A DNA stretch of 55,079 nt from an uncultured Clostridia bacterium (GCA_944389655.1 CALXND010000004.1:1-55079), one strand, 5' to 3'; shown: positions 34,703 to 43,730, counted from the first letter of the stretch. The notes: a model not told the origin generated them from the sequence alone. Program-made: numbers and translations.

Positions 34703-34772
34703 AATAAAGTATTAAAAGCGAGGAACAAAATGGAAAATACATTTTGCACCTACGGAAAGGAATGTGATTAGT

Positions 34773-35063
34773 ATGGCAGATGTAAGTAAAGAAGAGTTAT
34801 TGCATATTGCAAAACTTGCAGATTTAAATATCAAAGAAGATGAATTAGATAATTATTTATCAAACCTTCAAGACATATTAAATTTTGCTAATATAGTTAA
34901 CAATGCAAATACAGAAGGATTAGAAGAAACAATAGGAGAAAATGATAAATATAACGTGTTTAGAAAAGATGAAGTAAAAATATTTGAAGATAACAAAGCA
35001 TTGCTTCAAAATGCTAAAGAACAGGAAAGAAATATGTTTAAAATTCCAAAAGTAATAAATTAA
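34773..35063 (+). CDS. gatC: Asp-tRNA(Asn)/Glu-tRNA(Gln) amidotransferase subunit C
   Basis: 96 residues from ATG 34773 (GGAAAGG at 34754-34760; a GTG at 34764 is too close). VSKEELLHIAKLADLNIKEDELDNYL and the DILNFANIVNNANTEGLE block are typical of GatC, which wraps around and stabilises GatA. First gene of a gatCAB operon, 60 nt ahead of gatA. Confidence 0.93.
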   Translation: MADVSKEELLHIAKLADLNIKEDELDNYLSNLQDILNFANIVNNANTEGLEETIGENDKYNVFRKDEVKIFEDNKALLQNAKEQERNMFKIPKVIN

Positions 35064-35123
35064 TGATACAACTTTAATATATTAGTAAATACAAAAAATG
35101 CAGATGATAGGAGGAATGCATAA

Positions 35124-36596
35124 GTGGATATTACAGATTTAACAGTACACGAGCTTATGAAAAAAATGTCGAATAAAGAATTAAGTTCAGAAGAAGTTAT
35201 AAAAGCATATATTGACAGAATAGACGAGAAAGAGAAAGATGTAAAAGCATTTGTTACAACATTATGTGATGAAGCATTAAATACAGCAAGAGAGATAGAT
35301 AAAAAGAAAAATAATGGAGAAAAACTATCTAATTTAGCTGGAATTCCAATAGGAATAAAAGACAATATATGTACAAAAGGAATAAAAACAACATGTAGTT
35401 CAAAAATGTTAGAAGACTTTATTTCACCATATGATGCTACCGTAGTAGAAAAACTAAATAACGAGAACCTAATCGATTTAGGAAAATTAAATATGGATGA
35501 ATTTGCAATGGGTGCATCAACAGAGTATTCGTATTTTAAAAAGACATCAAATCCATGGAATTTAAACACAGTACCTGGAGGATCATCTGGAGGAAGTGCA
35601 GCAGCAGTAGCAGCAAACTTGGTCCCATGGGCACTTGGAAGTGATACAGGTGGATCTATTCGTCAGCCAGCAGCTTTTTGCGGCGTAGTCGGACTAAAGC
35701 CAACATATGGACTAGTTTCAAGATATGGACTAGTAGCATTTGCGTCATCTTTGGATCAAATTGGACCTATTACTAAAGATGTTGAAGATGCTGCAATACT
35801 TTTAAATATTATTGCCGGACATGATGAAAAAGACACAACATCATATGATATTCCTAAAAAAGATTACACAAAAGCTTTAAAAAATGATGTAAAGGGATTA
35901 AAAATAGGAATACCAAAAGAATACTTTGGAGAAGGCATAAATAAGGAGGTTAAGAAAAAACTAGAAGAATCAATAGAAATATATAAAAAGTTAGGTGCAG
36001 AGGTAGAGGAGTTTTCGCTAGATATAGCAGACTATGCTTTGGCTACCTACTACATTATAGCGTGTGCAGAAGCAAGTTCAAATCTAGGTAGATTTGATGG
36101 TATAAGATATGGTCATAGGACAGAGAACTATACAAATTTAAGAGAATTATTTAGAAACTCTAGAAGCGAAGGATTTGGACCAGAAGTAAAAAGAAGAATA
36201 ATTCTTGGTACTTATGTACTTTCTTCCGGATATTATGATGCATACTACAAAAAAGCTCAGCAAGTTCGTACATTGGTAAAGAAAGAATTTGATAAGGCAT
36301 TTGAAAAATATGATATATTACTTACTCCTACATCACCTAATGTTGCGTTTGAAATTGGAACAAAATCAAATAATCCATTAGAAATGTATTTGGCAGATAT
36401 TTGTACAGTTTCTGTAAATATAGCAGGGCTTCCTGGAATATCTATACCATGTGGAGTAAATAGTGACAATATGCCTATAGGAATGCAATTAATTGGCAAT
36501 AAATTTGAAGAAGAAAAAATACTAAATGTAGCATATACATTTGAGCAAGAGTACAAATTCCGTGAAAAATACAAACCAAATTTTTCTAAAAAATAA
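35124..36596 (+). CDS. gatA: Asp-tRNA(Asn)/Glu-tRNA(Gln) amidotransferase subunit A
   Basis: 490 residues, GTG start at 35124 after AGGAGG (35110-35115). Amidase-signature enzyme: catalytic Lys in GIKDNI (about 76-81), the cis-Ser loop [14 protein letters not shown] (about 151-164) and the nucleophile Ser in [16 protein letters not shown] (about 173-188). It hydrolyses glutamine and channels ammonia to GatB for transamidation of mischarged tRNA. The length is normal. The gap to gatB is 17 nt. Confidence 0.96.
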   Translation: MDITDLTVHELMKKMSNKELSSEEVIKAYIDRIDEKEKDVKAFVTTLCDEALNTAREIDKKKNNGEKLSNLAGIPIGIKDNICTKGIKTTCSSKMLEDFISPYDATVVEKLNNENLIDLGKLNMDEFAMGASTEYSYFKKTSNPWNLNTVPGGSSGGSAAAVAANLVPWALGSDTGGSIRQPAAFCGVVGLKPTYGLVSRYGLVAFASSLDQIGPITKDVEDAAILLNIIAGHDEKDTTSYDIPKKDYTKALKNDVKGLKIGIPKEYFGEGINKEVKKKLEESIEIYKKLGAEVEEFSLDIADYALATYYIIACAEASSNLGRFDGIRYGHRTENYTNLRELFRNSRSEGFGPEVKRRIILGTYVLSSGYYDAYYKKAQQVRTLVKKEFDKAFEKYDILLTPTSPNVAFEIGTKSNNPLEMYLADICTVSVNIAGLPGISIPCGVNSDNMPIGMQLIGNKFEEEKILNVAYTFEQEYKFREKYKPNFSKK

Positions 36597-36613
36597 CAAT
36601 AGGAGGAAATAAG

Positions 36614-38050
36614 ATGACTGATTATGAAAAAGTTATGGGACTTGAAGTACATGCAGAATTGTCTACAAAAACAAAAATATTTTGTTCATGTCCTACAGAA
36701 TTCGGAGGAGAGCCAAACACACATACATGCCCAATCTGCATGGCAATGCCAGGGACTCTTCCAGTATTAAACGAAAAAGTTGTAGAGTATGCAGTAAAAG
36801 CAGGTCTTGCAACCAATTGTGAAATATCAAGAAATAGCAAAAATGATAGAAAAAACTATTTTTATCCAGATTTACCTAAATCATATCAAATATCACAATT
36901 TGATAAACCTCTTTGTGAGCATGGCTATATCGAAATAGAAGATGATGAGGGGAATCCTAAAAAGATAGGAATAACAAGAATTCATATAGAAGAAGATGCA
37001 GGAAAACTAAATCATAATGAATTTGGAGGAGGAAGCTTAGTAGACTTAAATAGAGCTGGAGTACCGTTAATCGAAATAGTTTCTGAACCAGATTTAAGAT
37101 CTAGTGGAGAAGTGGATAGATATTTAAAAAAATTAAAATCTATACTAGAATATATAGAGGTTTCAGATTGTAAGATGCAAGAAGGCTCTTTTAGAGCAGA
37201 TGTTAACGTTTCTGTAAGAAAAAAAGGAGCAAAAGAATTTGGAACAAGAACAGAAATGAAAAATATGAATTCCTTTAGAGCAATTTCAAGAGCAATCGAA
37301 TACGAAGCAGATAGACAAATAGAAGTAATAGAAGATGGAGGAAAAATAGAACAAGAAACTCTAAGATGGGATGATGTTTCGGGAAAAACATTTTCTATGA
37401 GAGATAAGGAGGATGCACAAGACTACAGATATTTCCCAGAACCAGATTTAGTTGCTATCCGTTTATCTGACGAGTATATAGAGAACATAAGAAAAAATTT
37501 GCCAGAAATGCCTGAAATCAGAAGAGAAAGATATTTAAAGGAATTTAAGCTATCAGAGAAGGATGCTAGACTTTTAACAGATTCTAAATATTTATCAAAT
37601 ATGTTTGAAGCAGCGGAAAAAATATGTGGTAATGCTAAAGCTGTTGCTAATTGGCTTCTTTCAGACATATCTAGAATATTAAATGAAAAAGAACAAGAAC
37701 CATCGGATATCCCATTTACAGCAGAACATTTAGCAAAATTAGTTGAATTAATTGAAAAAGGAACAATTAGTTCTGCAATAGGAAAAAAGGTTGTAGAGGA
37801 ATTATTTGAAAATCCAAAAAATCCAGAAGAAATAATAAAAGAAAAAGGATGGATACAAATATCTGATGAAGGAGCTATAAAAGAAGTAGTAAAAAATGTG
37901 CTTGAGGCAAATCCTCAATCTGTAGCTGATTATAAAGCAGGAAAAGATAGAGCATTAGGATTTTTAGTAGGACAAGCAATGAAGGCAACAAAAGGAAAGG
38001 CAAATCCACAAATGCTAAATAAGATGTTTTTAGAGGAACTTAGCAAGTAA
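36614..38050 (+). CDS. gatB: Asp-tRNA(Asn)/Glu-tRNA(Gln) amidotransferase subunit B
   Basis: 478 residues. The kinase-like domain starts YEKVMGLEVHAELSTKTKIFC and has the zinc-site cysteines (FCSCPTEFG, HTCPICMAMPG) plus YFYPDLPKSYQISQFD and the EDAGKLNH motif. The C-terminal YqeY-like helical tail ends KANPQMLNKMFLEEL. It activates the mischarged aminoacyl-tRNA with ATP and transfers ammonia from GatA. AGGAGG at 36601-36606. It is the last gene of gatCAB. Confidence 0.96.
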   Translation: MTDYEKVMGLEVHAELSTKTKIFCSCPTEFGGEPNTHTCPICMAMPGTLPVLNEKVVEYAVKAGLATNCEISRNSKNDRKNYFYPDLPKSYQISQFDKPLCEHGYIEIEDDEGNPKKIGITRIHIEEDAGKLNHNEFGGGSLVDLNRAGVPLIEIVSEPDLRSSGEVDRYLKKLKSILEYIEVSDCKMQEGSFRADVNVSVRKKGAKEFGTRTEMKNMNSFRAISRAIEYEADRQIEVIEDGGKIEQETLRWDDVSGKTFSMRDKEDAQDYRYFPEPDLVAIRLSDEYIENIRKNLPEMPEIRRERYLKEFKLSEKDARLLTDSKYLSNMFEAAEKICGNAKAVANWLLSDISRILNEKEQEPSDIPFTAEHLAKLVELIEKGTISSAIGKKVVEELFENPKNPEEIIKEKGWIQISDEGAIKEVVKNVLEANPQSVADYKAGKDRALGFLVGQAMKATKGKANPQMLNKMFLEELSK

Positions 38051-38192
38051 TTAATGTACTAGTTTATGGTTGTTAATTATGTGTTAAGTAAGAGTATATG
38101 TATACTAAACTGTTTGATGGAGAAAATCTTATCAGATTGCAAGAACTATGCAAATATGCTAAGAAATAAATTAATTTTTCTATACAATAACT

Positions 38193-38223
38193 AGCAGACA
38201 AGTTTTATTAGTATTTGTCTGCT
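38193..38223. terminator. Terminator-like hairpin after gatB
   Basis: AGCAGACAA (38193-38201) pairs perfectly with TTGTCTGCT (38215-38223); it lies between gatB and the convergent Fic-like gene and could serve both. The 140 nt between gatB and this hairpin hold only a 23-codon frame without a usable ribosome binding site. Confidence 0.6.
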
Positions 38224-38268
38224 ATGTTATGCTTTGACTCATACAATATCAAAAGTGTAGCTTAAATT

Positions 38269-38931
38269 TTAGTTATCTTTAAAAACGATTCCATCAATAC
38301 AATTATCAAAAATAAACTGCTTAATTTTTTCTTTATTATTTGTAGTATAAAATTCAGATAATAAGATAGTAAAATCTTTTAGTTTATTATCAGGAACTTT
38401 TATAATCCCGCAACCATTTTCAATCATAATTTTATTTGCACATATTGTACTTGTCCTTTTATTGCCATCCCAAAATAATTGGCTTCTCATACCATATAAC
38501 ATGTATTCTATTGCTCTTTCTGTGGCATTCTCTATCTGTAATATACTATTTATTTGTTGTTTTACTTTTTCTTCCGCTGGTATTTCAGGAATATAATCTG
38601 TACCAGTTATTTGAACTTCACCTTGTCTTAAAACACCCCAAGCAATACTTTCATTTCTTGCTACAAGTTCATTTATTTTGCATATAAAATGAAGATTAAA
38701 ATCGTCGTCTATATTATTTATAACATATTTCCAGGCATCTCTTAAATTTAATATACATTGAATCTCATCTATTTTTAAATTTGGAACATTTATACCTTCT
38801 AATATAGTTTTAGTCTCTGGAAAAGTTATGTTTAAGCCTTCCATTCTTGCATTAGAATAAACATTATCTACTAAATTTCTTTTTGCTAAAAAAATATTTT
38901 GCTCTAAAGTTAAATTGTATTTATTCTTCAT
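38269..38931 (-). CDS. Fic/DOC family protein with substituted catalytic histidine
   Basis: 220 residues, reverse strand. The Fic core is clear: AWGVLRQGEVQITGTDYIP (about 97-115) and the active-site loop QLFWDGNKRTST (151-162). The canonical loop starts with the catalytic His (HxFxDGNxR); here it is Gln151, while Phe, Asp, Gly-Asn and Arg are kept. An N-terminal NARMEG segment (28-33) resembles the inhibitory (S/T)xxxE(G/N) helix. AMPylation is therefore doubtful; binding, a modified chemistry or an inactive relic are options. It is preceded by a small gene (38986-39189) 54 nt upstream, probably co-transcribed. Confidence 0.8.
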   Translation of the reverse strand: MKNKYNLTLEQNIFLAKRNLVDNVYSNARMEGLNITFPETKTILEGINVPNLKIDEIQCILNLRDAWKYVINNIDDDFNLHFICKINELVARNESIAWGVLRQGEVQITGTDYIPEIPAEEKVKQQINSILQIENATERAIEYMLYGMRSQLFWDGNKRTSTICANKIMIENGCGIIKVPDNKLKDFTILLSEFYTTNNKEKIKQFIFDNCIDGIVFKDN

Positions 38932-38985
38932 ATTTATATCACGTCCTTTCTTGGTTTTGTGTGACTTATGATTTTCTACAATAAA

Positions 38986-39189
38986 TTATCTATCAAATCC
39001 TTTTTCATTCATTGGTGACTCATAGTTTCTCTTTCTTCTTGTATTAGACAATGCTTTTGCTTTTTCATCTCCTATTTGTTCTAAAAATTTTCTCCTTTCT
39101 TCTGAGCTAGAATATTGCTTATCATAGTCTCTTAGATTTTTTTCTTGATTTTTTCTTAATCGTTTAGCCATATCTTTCCAATTTGACAT
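38986..39189 (-). CDS. Small charged protein upstream of the Fic-like gene
   Basis: 67 residues, reverse strand, start at 39189 after AAGGAGGAAT. Highly charged and helical (KRLRKNQEKNLRDYDKQYSS, then RRKFLEQIGDEKAKAL), no family known to me. Its position directly before a Fic-like gene suggests a partner or antitoxin-like role (inference), but it does not resemble the known Fic antitoxins that carry the (S/T)xxxE(G/N) motif. Confidence 0.65.
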   Translation of the reverse strand: MSNWKDMAKRLRKNQEKNLRDYDKQYSSSEERRKFLEQIGDEKAKALSNTRRKRNYESPMNEKGFDR

Positions 39190-39581
39190 ACAGATTCCTC
39201 CTTATTTAATCTAGAATAATTATTGAGTATTATACTATAAAATACTAAAAATTACTATACTCATAGATATATATTTTTAATTTAGTAACATTATCGTTGT
39301 CGAAATCTGTCGAACGATTTTTCTTGCATTTTACCATAATATGTGATTAAATATAACTTGTAATTGTAATCTATGCAAATTTATTTCAAAGAAATTAGAA
39401 AATCTGTGTAAAATAATTTCAATATACTTGTATAAAATCTATATTCACCCCTTATATAAATAATATTAGTATATCCTTAAGAAAGGAGGAGTTTTTAGCA
39501 TAGATGCAATTATCCATAAACATGAAATTAGCAACTAATACTAATATTAGTTGCTAAAAAAATGTGTAAAAATTCTATTCA
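39190..39581. other. Intergenic region with short leader-like frame and hairpin
   Basis: About 390 nt with no ordinary gene. It holds an isolated AAAGGAGGAG (39482-39491) followed by a 17-codon frame from ATG 39503 (MQLSINMKLATNTNISC), whose end overlaps the hairpin TAGCAACTAAT/ATTAGTTGCTA (about 39528-39555). The spacing from ribosome binding site to ATG is long. No gene follows on the plus strand, so its meaning is unclear. Confidence 0.35.
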
Positions 39582-39833
39582 TTAGTGATGAGGGATATCT
39601 CTTCGTATAGTATCTATAGCAATTGCACATATTGCAAAAAATGCTATAAAAAATAAAGAAGATTTAAAAATAGATATGCCTATGTAAAACAAATCAATAT
39701 TATGTATAGAATGATATACACTAAGTATTAGAGCAGAGAGTAACACTAATATAAAACAAAATTTTAAACCATCAAAAAGAACTTTAGAAATAGACGAATC
39801 CATATTTTTAAATTTATTAAAAACAAATTTCAT
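39582..39833 (-). CDS. Small two-helix membrane protein
   Basis: 83 residues, reverse strand, start at 39833 after AAAGGAATGTG. Two hydrophobic segments (GLKFCFILVLLSALILSVY at about 22-40 and SSLFFIAFFAICAIAIDTI at about 58-76) separated by a short polar loop, with a basic N-terminus and a C-terminal RRDIPHH. The family is not recognised. Monocistronic. Length and topology resemble small envelope or sporulation membrane proteins, but nothing specific supports either. Confidence 0.6.
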   Translation of the reverse strand: MKFVFNKFKNMDSSISKVLFDGLKFCFILVLLSALILSVYHSIHNIDLFYIGISIFKSSLFFIAFFAICAIAIDTIRRDIPHH

Positions 39834-40198
39834 AATTAATCACATTCCTTTCCCAGGCACAAATTGTTTGAAAAAGAATTAAATTTTGAGAAGTAAAACA
39901 AGATTAAAAGTACAATGTACGTATGGATTAAATTTTAAGCAAAGTCTGACAACATCAAAAATATAATTATTTTTCAACCCTAAGCCCATTTCAAATAGAA
40001 TTCTAGTACAAACAACTGTTACTACTCCAAATATATAATTGTGAGAGTAGTAACAATCAAACAACAATCATAAAACTATATTAACATAATAATCAAAACA
40101 AATCAAAGGAAATTTGTACCAAAAAATAAAGTAGTTATGTTTTATAGTATTATAGGAATTATTAAATAGAGTATTAAAGACTAAAAAAGAATAGAAAA
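39834..40198. other. Gene-free AT-rich region
   Basis: Nothing coding is supported. One hairpin, GTTACTACTC (40018-40027) with GAGTAGTAAC (40045-40054), is the only clear structure. Confidence 0.5.
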
Positions 40199-40266
40199 GA
40201 AAAAAGATTGCAAAGTAAAAACTTTTGCAATCTTTGGTCATAAAAAACTGTGCACAATTTTTTATG
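40199..40266 (-). terminator. Terminator region of rpsT (two hairpins)
   Basis: Reverse strand: right after the rpsT stop a hairpin ATAAAAAA/TTTTTTAT (40241-40266), then AAGATTGCAAA pairing with TTTGCAATCTT (about 40204-40236), followed by TTTTTTC. Confidence 0.75.
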
Positions 40267-40268
40267 TA

Positions 40269-40535
40269 CTATGCATTTGCTGCATTTAATTTTTTAGCTA
40301 AATTAGATTTTTTTCTAGCAGCAGTATTTTTTACAATAACACCTTTTGTACAAGCTTGATCTATTTTTCTTGTAGCTACTGAAAATAATTTTGTAGCTTC
40401 TTCAACATTTTTGTTTTCTAAAGCTTCTTCAAATCTTCTTATAGCTGTTTTGTATTCAGATTTAATCATATTATTTCTTAATGTTTTCTTTTCGATAACA
40501 CTAACTCTTTTTATAGCTGATTTTATGTTTGGCAT
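40269..40535 (-). CDS. rpsT: 30S ribosomal protein S20
   Basis: 88 residues, reverse strand, starting [22 protein letters not shown]; Lys/Arg/Ala-rich three-helix S20. The ATG at 40535 is preceded by GGGAGGTG; a GTG three codons upstream lies inside that site and is rejected. The conserved [21 protein letters not shown] and [15 protein letters not shown] blocks are present. Monocistronic, divergent from hpf. Confidence 0.94.
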   Translation of the reverse strand: MPNIKSAIKRVSVIEKKTLRNNMIKSEYKTAIRRFEEALENKNVEEATKLFSVATRKIDQACTKGVIVKNTAARKKSNLAKKLNAANA

Positions 40536-40577
40536 ATTTTGCACCTCCCTTTAAGTAAAGTTAATTTAACAAACATA

Positions 40578-40606
40578 ATTTTACCATAAATATACCAAAT
40601 TTGCAA
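40578..40606 (-). promoter_or_regulatory. rpsT promoter
   Basis: Reverse strand TTGCAA (40606-40601), 17-nt spacer, TAAAAT (40583-40578). Confidence 0.7.
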
Positions 40607-40642
40607 GCATTTTACAAAATTTAATTTTTTAATAAGTATTAC

Positions 40643-40671
40643 TTGAAAAAAAGCATAAATCAATATATAAT
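40643..40671 (+). promoter_or_regulatory. hpf promoter
   Basis: TTGAAA at 40643-40648, 17-nt spacer, TATAAT at 40666-40671. Confidence 0.7.
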
Positions 40672-40767
40672 ATAAATACCATTAAAAGTTGCATTGCAGA
40701 ATAAAGCAAAGCACTTATAATTAATTTAAACAATAGCAAAAAGCAGAAATTGGAAGGAGAGATTGTT

Positions 40768-41298
40768 ATGAATATAAAAATAACAAGTAAAGAATTAGAA
40801 GCTACAGAAGCAATAAAAGATTACATCGAGAAAAAAGCAGAAAGATTAGTAAAATATTTCGGAGACGATTTTGATGTAAATGTAACTATAAAAACAGAAG
40901 GAAGCGATAAAGTTGCAGAAATGAGCATCAAAGCAGATACAGAAGACTTTAGAGCAGTAACTGCACATAAAGACTTATATGCGGCAATAGATAAAGATAT
41001 AGACATTTTAGAGGGCCAAGTTAGAAAAATGAAAACAAAAAAAGATAAACAAAATATGACAGAATCAATAAGAATAAAAGAAGAAGCAAAATCACAAGAT
41101 ACAGAGGTAACTGACGAAATAGTAAAAGTTTTATATTATGATATAAAACCAATGACACCAGAAGATGCAAAATTAAAATTACAAGAACAACCACAAAATA
41201 GATTTTTAGCATTTATAGATGTAGACACAGGAAAAACAAATGTAATCTATAGATTAAAAGACAACAAAAATTATGGCTTAGTAGAACCAGAAGGATAG
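40768..41298 (+). CDS. hpf: Ribosome hibernation-promoting factor, long form
   Basis: 176 residues from ATG 40768 (GGAAGGAG at 40752-40759; an in-frame ATG at 40750 would overlap this site). N-terminal HPF/YfiA domain (NIKITSKELEATEAIKDYIEKKAERL, about 1-95) that binds the decoding centre, a short linker, and a C-terminal dimerisation domain (VKVLYYDIKPMTPEDAKLKLQ, about 120-176) that drives 100S ribosome formation in stationary phase. This is the usual long HPF of Firmicutes. Confidence 0.93.
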   Translation: MNIKITSKELEATEAIKDYIEKKAERLVKYFGDDFDVNVTIKTEGSDKVAEMSIKADTEDFRAVTAHKDLYAAIDKDIDILEGQVRKMKTKKDKQNMTESIRIKEEAKSQDTEVTDEIVKVLYYDIKPMTPEDAKLKLQEQPQNRFLAFIDVDTGKTNVIYRLKDNKNYGLVEPEG

Positions 41299-41326
41299 AA
41301 AAAAATAATTAAAAATTCTTAAAAAA

Positions 41327-41362
41327 AGCAACCTTTTTAAAATTTAATCTAAAAAGGTTGCT
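41327..41362 (+). terminator. hpf terminator
   Basis: Perfect 13-bp stem AGCAACCTTTTTA (41327-41339) with TAAAAAGGTTGCT (41350-41362), then CTTTTA. Confidence 0.85.
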
Positions 41363-41447
41363 CTTTTACGTGAAATTAGCAAAACATATAAGTATACTAA
41401 AGCTAATAAACTAATATTTATTGCTAATAAAAAGTCCTACGCAAAAA

Positions 41448-41648
41448 CTATTTCATTTGGTTTTCAGCTTGTTGTATTAATTTTCTAACCATTTGTCCAC
41501 CTATTCTACCAGCGTCTCTTGAAGATAAATCTCCATTATAACCTTGTTTTAGGTTAACACCAACTTCGCTAGCTACTTCATATTTGAATTTGTCTAGAGC
41601 TTCTCTAGCTTCTGGAACAACTTTTTGATTGCTGTTTGAGTTTGCCAT
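41448..41648 (-). CDS. Small acid-soluble spore protein, alpha/beta type
   Basis: 66 residues, reverse strand, start at 41648 after AGGAGGTGA. ALDKFKYEVASEVGV contains the GPR germination-protease cleavage region, and GGQMVRKLIQQAENQ is the conserved DNA-binding C-terminal helix; GDLSSRDAGRIGG is also typical. It coats and protects DNA in the dormant spore. Expected to be sigma-G dependent; I could not find a convincing sigma-G box upstream. Confidence 0.94.
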   Translation of the reverse strand: MANSNSNQKVVPEAREALDKFKYEVASEVGVNLKQGYNGDLSSRDAGRIGGQMVRKLIQQAENQMK

Positions 41649-41688
41649 TCTAATTCACCTCCTAGAATGTGAAATTTATTATTTGTAC

Positions 41689-41740
41689 TAATGAAAAAGT
41701 TCAAATACTTTTTCATTACATATCATGCACCGATATGTAA
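41689..41740. repeat. Two adjacent perfect inverted repeats between the SASP and HAD genes
   Basis: TAATGAAAAAGT (41689-41700) pairs with ACTTTTTCATTA (41707-41718), and TTACATATC (41716-41724) with GATATGTAA (41732-41740). They share three bases and lie about 45 nt upstream of the SASP start in the divergent region. Confidence 0.7.
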
Positions 41741-41782
41741 AAAATAAACTGGAAATTTTTGAGAAAAATTATTAATTTTTGC

Positions 41783-41810
41783 TTGCAATAAACAAATATA
41801 GTGATATAAT
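41783..41810 (+). promoter_or_regulatory. Promoter of the HAD phosphatase gene
   Basis: TTGCAA at 41783-41788, 16-nt spacer, TATAAT at 41805-41810, 39 nt before the start codon. Confidence 0.7.
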
Positions 41811-41849
41811 GAAAGTCCAAGTAAAGATTTAGGAAGGAAGAATGTAACA

Positions 41850-42722
41850 ATGTACAAATTGATTGCAATAGACTTAGATGGTACATTACTTAACACATAT
41901 GGACAAATATCTCAAAAAAATAAAGAAGCATTATTAAAAGCAGCACAAAACGGAGTAGAGATAGTACTGGCTTCTGGCAGACCAACAAATTCTGTAAAAA
42001 ACATAGCAAATGACTTAGGAAAAAATAAATACATAATTTGTGGAAATGGTTCTTTAATTTATGATTTACAAAAAGAACAAATAATATACGATAAATTTAT
42101 AGAAAAAAGAAAAGCACTTCAAATAATAGAAATATGCGAAAAAAATAGTATATATTACAATCTTTATACAGAAAATATGGTTATAGCAAAAAACTTAGAT
42201 AATAATGTTTTATTCTATCAATATGAAAACGCCAATAAAATAGAAAGTAAAAAAACAAAAATAAACCTTGTAGAAGATATATACAAATATGTAGAAAACT
42301 TAGAAAACGAAAACATTCTAAAATTTACTATTAGTGACAAGAATAGTATTATATTTAATAGTTGCATAAAAAAATTAAGAGAGATAAAAAACATAGATGT
42401 ATTAGATGTAGCACATATGTCTAGAAAAGTAATAAAATCTGGAACAGAAGAAATAACAATAGGATACTATTACACAGAAGTATCAAGCCAAAATGTAGAT
42501 AAATGGAATGCAATAGAATGGCTATCAAAAGAGCTAGGAATAAATAAGGAAGAAATAATGACAATTGGAGACAATGTAAACGACAAATTAATGATAGAAA
42601 ATGCAGGAATGGGAATAGCAATGGGAAATAGTGCTCCATACATAAAAGAAATTGCAGATAAAGTAGTAGCAAACAATAATGAAGATGGTGTAGCAGAAGC
42701 AGTAGAAATAGCAATTAAATAA
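41850..42722 (+). CDS. Cof-type HAD-IIB family phosphatase
   Basis: 290 residues. HAD motif I IAIDLDGTLLN (about 5-15), motif II Ser in LASGRPTNS (about 40-48), and the C-terminal motif IV GDNVNDKLMIENAGMGIAMGN (about 240-260) with a C2-type cap between. Hydrolyses small phosphorylated substrates (sugar phosphates, FMN, PLP); the exact substrate cannot be assigned. GGAAGGAAG at 41832-41840 sets the ATG. Followed after about 60 nt by a small gene. Confidence 0.9.
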   Translation: MYKLIAIDLDGTLLNTYGQISQKNKEALLKAAQNGVEIVLASGRPTNSVKNIANDLGKNKYIICGNGSLIYDLQKEQIIYDKFIEKRKALQIIEICEKNSIYYNLYTENMVIAKNLDNNVLFYQYENANKIESKKTKINLVEDIYKYVENLENENILKFTISDKNSIIFNSCIKKLREIKNIDVLDVAHMSRKVIKSGTEEITIGYYYTEVSSQNVDKWNAIEWLSKELGINKEEIMTIGDNVNDKLMIENAGMGIAMGNSAPYIKEIADKVVANNNEDGVAEAVEIAIK

Positions 42723-42785
42723 GATTTAGGAATATATAAAAATAAATTGCACAAACTAATTAAGAAATTAGGAGGTGCAATTTTT

Positions 42786-42995
42786 ATGGGCAAGAAAAAA
42801 CAATACAATGAGATTAAAAAAAACGAAATAGAAAAAGACAATGTGGGGCAAAACTCTAGTAAGATAGGAATGGACAAAGAAGATGATTACGAAGACACAA
42901 CAAAATATGGAGAATTTGTATCATCATATTTTGCATGGCTTCCGCCAGAAAAGCAGAAACAAAGAGCAAAAGAAATAGACAATATGACTAAGTAG
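42786..42995 (+). CDS. Small hydrophilic protein, unknown
   Basis: 69 residues from ATG 42786 after AGGAGGTG (42770-42777). Lys/Glu/Asp-rich with a more ordered C-terminal half (YGEFVSSYFAWLPPEKQKQRAKEIDNM). No known domain. The stop is at 42993-42995, one base before a REPIN-like element, and the gene may be read through from the HAD gene. Confidence 0.65.
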   Translation: MGKKKQYNEIKKNEIEKDNVGQNSSKIGMDKEDDYEDTTKYGEFVSSYFAWLPPEKQKQRAKEIDNMTK

Positions 42996-42996
42996 A

Positions 42997-43102
42997 TTTC
43001 GCAATTGGGGACGGGCTTATTTTGCGCAGATACTATTTTGATGTTCCAGTAAATTTATATAATTAAATATGCGCAAAATAAGTCCGTCCCCAATTGCGAA
43101 AA
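42997..43102. repeat. REPIN-like paired inverted element (GGGGACGGGC subtype)
   Basis: The left arm starts TTTCGCAATTGGGGACGGGC and runs through TTATTTTGCGCA (42997-43030); the right arm is its near-perfect complement ending at 43102. A spacer of about 40 nt separates them. Same arm sequence as MITE copy 1 and as 47991-48110. Confidence 0.9.
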
Positions 43103-43117
43103 AATTTGAAAAAACTA

Positions 43118-43172
43118 TTGACATTTCTAAAATAAAGCGTATAATATATATTATAGGTCAAAGAAAGTCAAA
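43118..43172 (+). promoter_or_regulatory. ctsR operon promoter with CtsR box
   Basis: TTGACA at 43118-43123, 16-nt spacer, TATAAT at 43140-43145. Just downstream, GGTCAAA (43156-43162) and AGTCAAA (43166-43172), 3 nt apart, form a perfect CtsR heptad operator, with a further GTCAA at 43173-43177. It indicates heat-shock autoregulation by CtsR. Confidence 0.9.
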
Positions 43173-43280
43173 GTCAACAATAAATAATATGAGACAATAA
43201 AATTCATAAAAATAAATTAAACTTAGAACTAATGAAAAACAAAGTTTAATAAATATAAAAGTAGAATGGAAGTGATAGAA

Positions 43281-43730
43281 ATGCGAATGTCAGATATGAT
43301 AGAAGAATTTATAAAAGAACTATTTAATGACGATGACTATGTAGAAATTCAAAGAAATGATTTAGCAGAACATTTTAATTGTGTGCCATCACAAATTAAT
43401 TATGTAATATCAACTAGATTTAAACCGTCTCAAGGCTACTATGTAGAAAGCAAACGAGGAGGCGGTGGCCATATAAGTATTAAGAAAATAAATACTACAA
43501 AAAGCAATTACCTAATGCATACAATATCAAGCGTTGGAGATACAATTACATCGCAGGAAGTAGATATATTCTTAAGTAATTTTCTATCATATGGAGTCGT
43601 AACAGAAAAGGAGGCAAAACTTATAAAAGTTGCAACAAGTGACAATGTTCTTACAGTACCACAGGATATAAAAGATAAATTGCGAGCAAAAATTTTTAAG
43701 AATATGCTAATAAATTTAGTAGAAGATTGA
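43281..43730 (+). CDS. ctsR: Transcriptional repressor CtsR
   Basis: 149 residues from ATG 43281 (GGAAGTGAT 7-12 nt upstream). N-terminal winged HTH (LAEHFNCVPSQINYVISTRF) with the Gly-rich wing RGGGGHISI (about 61-69) that reads the heptad operator and acts as heat sensor; the C-terminal domain is the McsB target. Represses its own operon (ctsR-mcsA-mcsB-clpC), consistent with the box at 43156. Confidence 0.95.
   Translation: MRMSDMIEEFIKELFNDDDYVEIQRNDLAEHFNCVPSQINYVISTRFKPSQGYYVESKRGGGGHISIKKINTTKSNYLMHTISSVGDTITSQEVDIFLSNFLSYGVVTEKEAKLIKVATSDNVLTVPQDIKDKLRAKIFKNMLINLVED

Noticed and set aside
38098..38169. 23-codon frame after gatB
   Set aside because: No ribosome binding site at proper distance and no similarity I can recognise.
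39879..40067. 62-codon reverse-strand frame
   Set aside because: No ribosome binding site, low-complexity composition; treated as non-coding.
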